Assembly: GCF_021582875.1 (NCBI RefSeq)
Contig: NZ_CP091138.1
Span: 2,976,001 to 3,040,000, forward strand
Source of the DNA: Microbacterium sp. KUDC0406
GTDB taxonomy: Bacteria; Actinomycetota; Actinomycetes; Actinomycetales; Microbacteriaceae
Direction: 5' to 3'
Length of the DNA: 64,000 nt
Position numbers and translations under genes: made by a program. Every line of letters starts with the position of its first letter. Position 1 is the first letter of the stretch. Below the pieces are notes generated by a model, which worked only from the letters and a program-made list of their open reading frames with translations, ran no database searches and had not been told where the DNA came from. Positions 60,919 through 64,000 of the stretch are shown piece by piece.

Positions 60919-62637
60919 ATGACTGTCGAGCAGCAAGCACCCGTTCGCGGGGCGAGGACGCGCACCTCGCGCACGCCGTCCAAGCCGCACGGACAGTGGG
61001 CCGTCGACGGCACCGAACCACTGAACGCCAATGAGGAGTTCAAGCTCGCCGACGGCGGACTGAACGTCCGCGAGCGCATCGAGCAGGTCTACGCGAAGGG
61101 CGGCTTCGCCTCGATCGACCCCACCGACCTGCACGGCAGGTTCCGCTGGTGGGGCCTGTACACCCAGCGCAAGCCGGGCATCGACGGCGGCCGCACCGCG
61201 CAGCTCGAGCCGCACGAGCTCGAGGACGAGTACTTCATGATGCGGGTCCGCATCGACGGCGGACAGCTCAGCACCGAGCAGCTCCGCGTGATCGGCGGCA
61301 TCTCCACCGAGTTCGGCCGCGACATCGCCGACATCACCGACCGGCAGAACGTGCAGCTGCACTGGGTGCGCATCGAGGACGTCCCTGAGATCTGGCGCCG
61401 GCTGGAGTCGGTGGGGCTGCAGACCACGGAGGCCTGCGGTGACGTACCGCGCACCTTCCTGGGCTCGGCGGTCGCCGGCATCGCCGAGGACGAGCTGATC
61501 GATCCGACCCCGCAGCTGCGCGAGATCGTCGATCGCTACATCGGCGACCCGTCGTACGCGAACCTGCCGCGCAAGTACAAGACCGCGATCACGGGGCACC
61601 CCAGCCTCGACGTGGTGCACGAGATCAACGACTGCTCCTTCGTCGCGGTGGAGCACCCCGAGCTCGGCATCGGCTACGACCTGTGGGTGGGCGGCGCGCT
61701 CGCCGCCGTGCCGCGACTGGGTGAGCGCCTGGGCGCCTTCGTCGCCCCGGACCGCGTCGCCGAGGTGTGGGAGGGCGTGACCGGCATCTTCCGCGACTAC
61801 GGCTACCGCCGGCTGCGCAACAAGGCGCGCATGAAGTTCCTGCTCGCCGACTGGGGCGTGGAGCGGATGCGAGAGGTGCTCGAGACCGAGTACCTGTCAT
61901 CGCCACTGCCCGACGGTCCGGCGCCCGCCGAGCCGGTCGGGTCGCCCGACCACGTCGGGGTGCACCGCCAGAAGGACGGCCGGTTCTACATCGGCGCCTC
62001 CACGACCGTGGGCCGTCTCTCCGGCACGACGCTCTCCCGGCTGGCCGGCCTCGCCGAGGTGAACGGCTCGCGCCGGGTGCGCCCCACCGTGTTCCAGAAG
62101 ATCCTGGTCCTGGACGTGCCCGAGCAGAACGTGCGCTCCGTGCAGGCCGGACTCGACGAGCTCGGCCTGCCGTCGCGGCCCAGCCTGTTCCGCCGCGGCA
62201 CCATGGCCTGCACCGGCATCGAGTTCTGCAAGCTGGCGATCGTCGAGACCAAGGTGAACGCCGCGCAGGCGATCGAGCAGCTCGAGGAGCGTCTCGGGGC
62301 ACTCGAGCCCGAGATCGGCCGGCCGATCACGCTGCACGTGAACGGATGCCCCAACTCCTGCGCCCGGATCCAGACCGCCGACATCGGGCTGAAGGGCCAG
62401 CTGGTCACGATCGACGGCGAGCAGGTGCCGGGCTACCAGGTCCACCTCGGCGGAGGCCTCGCCACCGAGGGCCGGCCGGAGGCCGGCCTGGGGCGCACCG
62501 TGCGCGGGCTGAAGGTCGCGGCCGACGGCATCGCCGACTACGCCGAGCGGGTCATCCGCCGCTATCTCGCCGATCGCGAAGCGGGAGAGACGTTCGCCGG
62601 CTGGGCGCACCGGGCCGATGAGGAGGCGCTGCAATGA
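60919..62637 (+). CDS. sir: Ferredoxin-dependent sulfite (or nitrite) reductase
   Basis: 572 residues with two ferredoxin-like halves. The 4Fe-4S/siroheme ligands are Cys 431 and 437 (MACTGIEFCKLA) and Cys 477 and 481 (NGCPNSCARIQTADIG). FVAVEHPELGIGYDLWVGG and HRQKDGRFYIGASTTVGRLS are family segments. It reduces sulfite to sulfide; cysH follows with an overlapping start, so sulfite is preferred to nitrite. Start ATG 60919 (MTVEQQAPVRG); the longer frame from 60799 lacks support. A gap of 156 bp upstream should hold its promoter; TAGCGT near 60868 is a weak candidate. Confidence 0.92.
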   Translation: MTVEQQAPVRGARTRTSRTPSKPHGQWAVDGTEPLNANEEFKLADGGLNVRERIEQVYAKGGFASIDPTDLHGRFRWWGLYTQRKPGIDGGRTAQLEPHELEDEYFMMRVRIDGGQLSTEQLRVIGGISTEFGRDIADITDRQNVQLHWVRIEDVPEIWRRLESVGLQTTEACGDVPRTFLGSAVAGIAEDELIDPTPQLREIVDRYIGDPSYANLPRKYKTAITGHPSLDVVHEINDCSFVAVEHPELGIGYDLWVGGALAAVPRLGERLGAFVAPDRVAEVWEGVTGIFRDYGYRRLRNKARMKFLLADWGVERMREVLETEYLSSPLPDGPAPAEPVGSPDHVGVHRQKDGRFYIGASTTVGRLSGTTLSRLAGLAEVNGSRRVRPTVFQKILVLDVPEQNVRSVQAGLDELGLPSRPSLFRRGTMACTGIEFCKLAIVETKVNAAQAIEQLEERLGALEPEIGRPITLHVNGCPNSCARIQTADIGLKGQLVTIDGEQVPGYQVHLGGGLATEGRPEAGLGRTVRGLKVAADGIADYAERVIRRYLADREAGETFAGWAHRADEEALQ

Positions 62638-63377
62638 GCGTCAGCCTCGCTCCTCGCATCGGCAGCAAGCGCAGCCATGACGAGCTCGCCGCGCTCGCCG
62701 AGCGGGGCAACGCCGAGCTCGGCAGCCTGACCGATCACGAGGCATCCGCCGCCGAGGTCGTCGCCTGGGTGGCGCGCAACTTCGGCGCCGAGGCCGCAGC
62801 CGTGGCCTGCTCTATGGCGGATGCCGCCCTGCCGCACCTCGTCGCCGAGCAGTTGCCCGGTGTGGACGTGCTGTTCCTCGACACCGGCTACCACTTCACC
62901 GAGACCTACGCCACGCGTGACGAGGTCGCGCGTGCTCTCGACGTGCGCATCGTCGATGTCACGCCCGAGCAGACCGTCGCCGAGCAGGATGCAGAGTACG
63001 GCGCGAAGCTGTTCGAGCGCGACGCCGCGCTGTGCTGTGCGCGCCGCAAGGTCGCCCCGCTGCAGGATGCCCTCGGCGGGTACGAGCTGTGGTTCACCGG
63101 GGTGCGCCGCGACGAGGCGCCCACGCGCACGAACACCCCGCTGGTCACCTTCGACGAGCGCAACGGCCTGGTCAAGGTGAACCCGGTCGCCGCGTGGAGC
63201 TTCGACGACGTGCTCGCGTACGCCGCGGAGCACGGGGCACCGGTCAATCTGCTGGTCGATTTCGGATACCCGTCGATCGGATGCCAGCCGTGCACGAGGC
63301 CGGTCGCCGCCGGCGAAGACCCCCGTTCCGGCCGCTGGGCCGGACAGGCGAAGACAGAATGCGGGCTTCACGTATGA
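62634..63377 (+). CDS. cysH: Phosphoadenylyl/adenylyl-sulfate reductase
   Basis: 247 residues. PAPS-reductase fold (VACSMADAALPHLVAEQLPG, VDVLFLDTGYHFTETYATRD). Cys pairs C134-C135 and C217-C220 bind a 4Fe-4S cluster and mark an APS reductase; the C-terminal KTECGLHV carries the catalytic Cys. It reduces activated sulfate to sulfite with thioredoxin. ATG 62634 overlaps the sir stop; its stop overlaps cysD. Confidence 0.94.
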   Translation: MSVSLAPRIGSKRSHDELAALAERGNAELGSLTDHEASAAEVVAWVARNFGAEAAAVACSMADAALPHLVAEQLPGVDVLFLDTGYHFTETYATRDEVARALDVRIVDVTPEQTVAEQDAEYGAKLFERDAALCCARRKVAPLQDALGGYELWFTGVRRDEAPTRTNTPLVTFDERNGLVKVNPVAAWSFDDVLAYAAEHGAPVNLLVDFGYPSIGCQPCTRPVAAGEDPRSGRWAGQAKTECGLHV

Positions 63378-64000
63378 GCACTGACACCTTCCCCCGGTCG
63401 CCTCTCTCCCGGTCGTTGAGCGAGGAGCGCAGCGACGAGACGAAACGCCTTCAGTCGCAGGGCAGCGCGTTTCGTCTCGCTTCGCTCGCTCAACGACCGG
63501 ACTCAGCGCCCTCGACCTGCTCGAGGCCGAGGCGATCCACATCATCCGCGAGGTCGTCGCCGAGTTCGAGCGCCCCGTGCTGCTGTTCTCCGGCGGCAAG
63601 GACTCGGTGCTCGTGCTGCATCTGGCAACCAAGGCGTTCGCGCCGGGCCGGGTGCCGTTCCCGGTGCTGCACGTCGACACCGGGCACAACTTCCCCGAGG
63701 TGATCGCCTTCCGCGACGAGACCGTGCAGCGCCTCGGACTCACCCTCGAGGTCGCCCGGGTGCAGGACTACATCGATGACGGGCGCCTCGCCGAGAGGCC
63801 GGACGGGACCCGCAATCCGCTGCAGACCCAGCCGCTGCTCGACGCGATCTTCCTCGGGCGGCACGATGCGGTCTTCGGCGGGGCGCGCCGAGATGAGGAC
63901 AAGGCCCGTGCCAAGGAGCGCATCATCTCGCTGCGCGACGAGTTCGGTCAGTGGGATCCGCGCAACCAGCGCCCCGAGCTGTGGAGCCTGTACAACGGCC
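63374..64000 (+). CDS. cysD: Sulfate adenylyltransferase subunit 2, interrupted N-terminus, cut by window end
   Basis: The visible part is the PP-loop ATPase of CysD: LFSGGKDSVLVLHLATKAFA, VLHVDTGHNFPEVIAFRDET, GGARRDEDKARAKERIISLR and DEFGQWDPRNQRPELWSLYN. It makes adenylyl sulfate with CysN. ATG 63374 overlaps cysH (ATGA) and gives MSTDTFPRSP. A family A repeat then runs from about 63409 to 63499, adding roughly 30 codons, before GLSALDLLEAEAIHIIREVV, the normal start of the domain. One base is missing near 63499-63500, so the raw frame is broken at the repeat end. No other start codon exists in the body frame upstream. Confidence 0.88.
63409..63499. repeat. Family A palindromic repeat inside cysD
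   Basis: CCGGTCGTTGAGCGAGGAGC on the left; CGTTTCGTCTCGCTTCGCTC and GCTCAACGACCGG on the right. It lies between the first ten codons of cysD and the conserved domain. Confidence 0.8.

Overview
The window is high-GC, gene-dense actinobacterial DNA. Gene content points to Microbacteriaceae, most probably Microbacterium: several carbohydrate ABC-transporter operons with ROK, LacI and AsnC-type regulators, a cysteine-free L33/S14 ribosomal operon, many leaderless genes, and an abundant palindromic repeat built on GTTGAGCGAGCGAAGCGAGA. The genus is an inference from family resemblance and repeat style; no marker gene was compared.

Layout. 1-74: tail of an unknown gene. 154-1206: PQQ-type sugar dehydrogenase lipoprotein. 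1302-8040 (minus): an operon of binding protein, two permeases, Gfo/Idh/MocA oxidoreductase and GH89 alpha-N-acetylglucosaminidase, divergent from an AsnC-type regulator (8216-9196). 9218-14556: Tat-exported metallophosphoesterase with a PQQ-like propeller, a secreted phosphodiesterase and an MFS exporter. 14697-20410: DivIVA-domain protein, purB, low-molecular-weight phosphatase, a possible type VII-linked hydrolase pair, a membrane protein and a MalY/PatB-type enzyme. 20444-22097: an IS1380-family element. 22171-27670: Doc/RHH toxin-antitoxin, hisC-like aminotransferase and E1alpha-E1beta-E2 of a 2-oxoacid dehydrogenase. 27679-28192: a repeat array. 28178-34340: ROK regulator and an alpha-glucoside ABC/GH13 operon. 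34484-39299: Zur box, znuA-znuC-znuB, DUF899/TetR pair and zur. 39334-42608: large membrane-anchored protein and 3-methyladenine DNA glycosylase. 42747-48111: LacI, Gfo/Idh and another sugar ABC operon. 48263-48977: rpmB-rpmG-rpsN. 49451-57816: AbiEi/DUF559 protein, HU, CopD-CtaG fusion, anchored hypothetical, PIF1-like helicase, degenerate serine-hydrolase lipoprotein, EamA exporter. 57826-64000: sulfur block (YeiH-type exporter, LysR, CbiX-type chelatase, sulfite reductase, cysH, cysD cut by the window end).

Two themes cut across the window. First, at least fourteen single-base frameshifts break eleven otherwise well-conserved genes, including ribosomal S14; most lie in G/C runs or GCC-GCC tracts, so I read them as probable sequence errors and annotate the genes as whole. 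Second, three families of short palindromic repeats sit at gene ends, inside reading frames and in arrays. One family supplies the stop codon of five genes and is the target of the IS insertion.

Physiologically the window describes a glycan-degrading soil or host-associated actinobacterium with zinc homeostasis and assimilatory sulfate reduction. No CRISPR array, prophage, tRNA or rRNA gene was seen.
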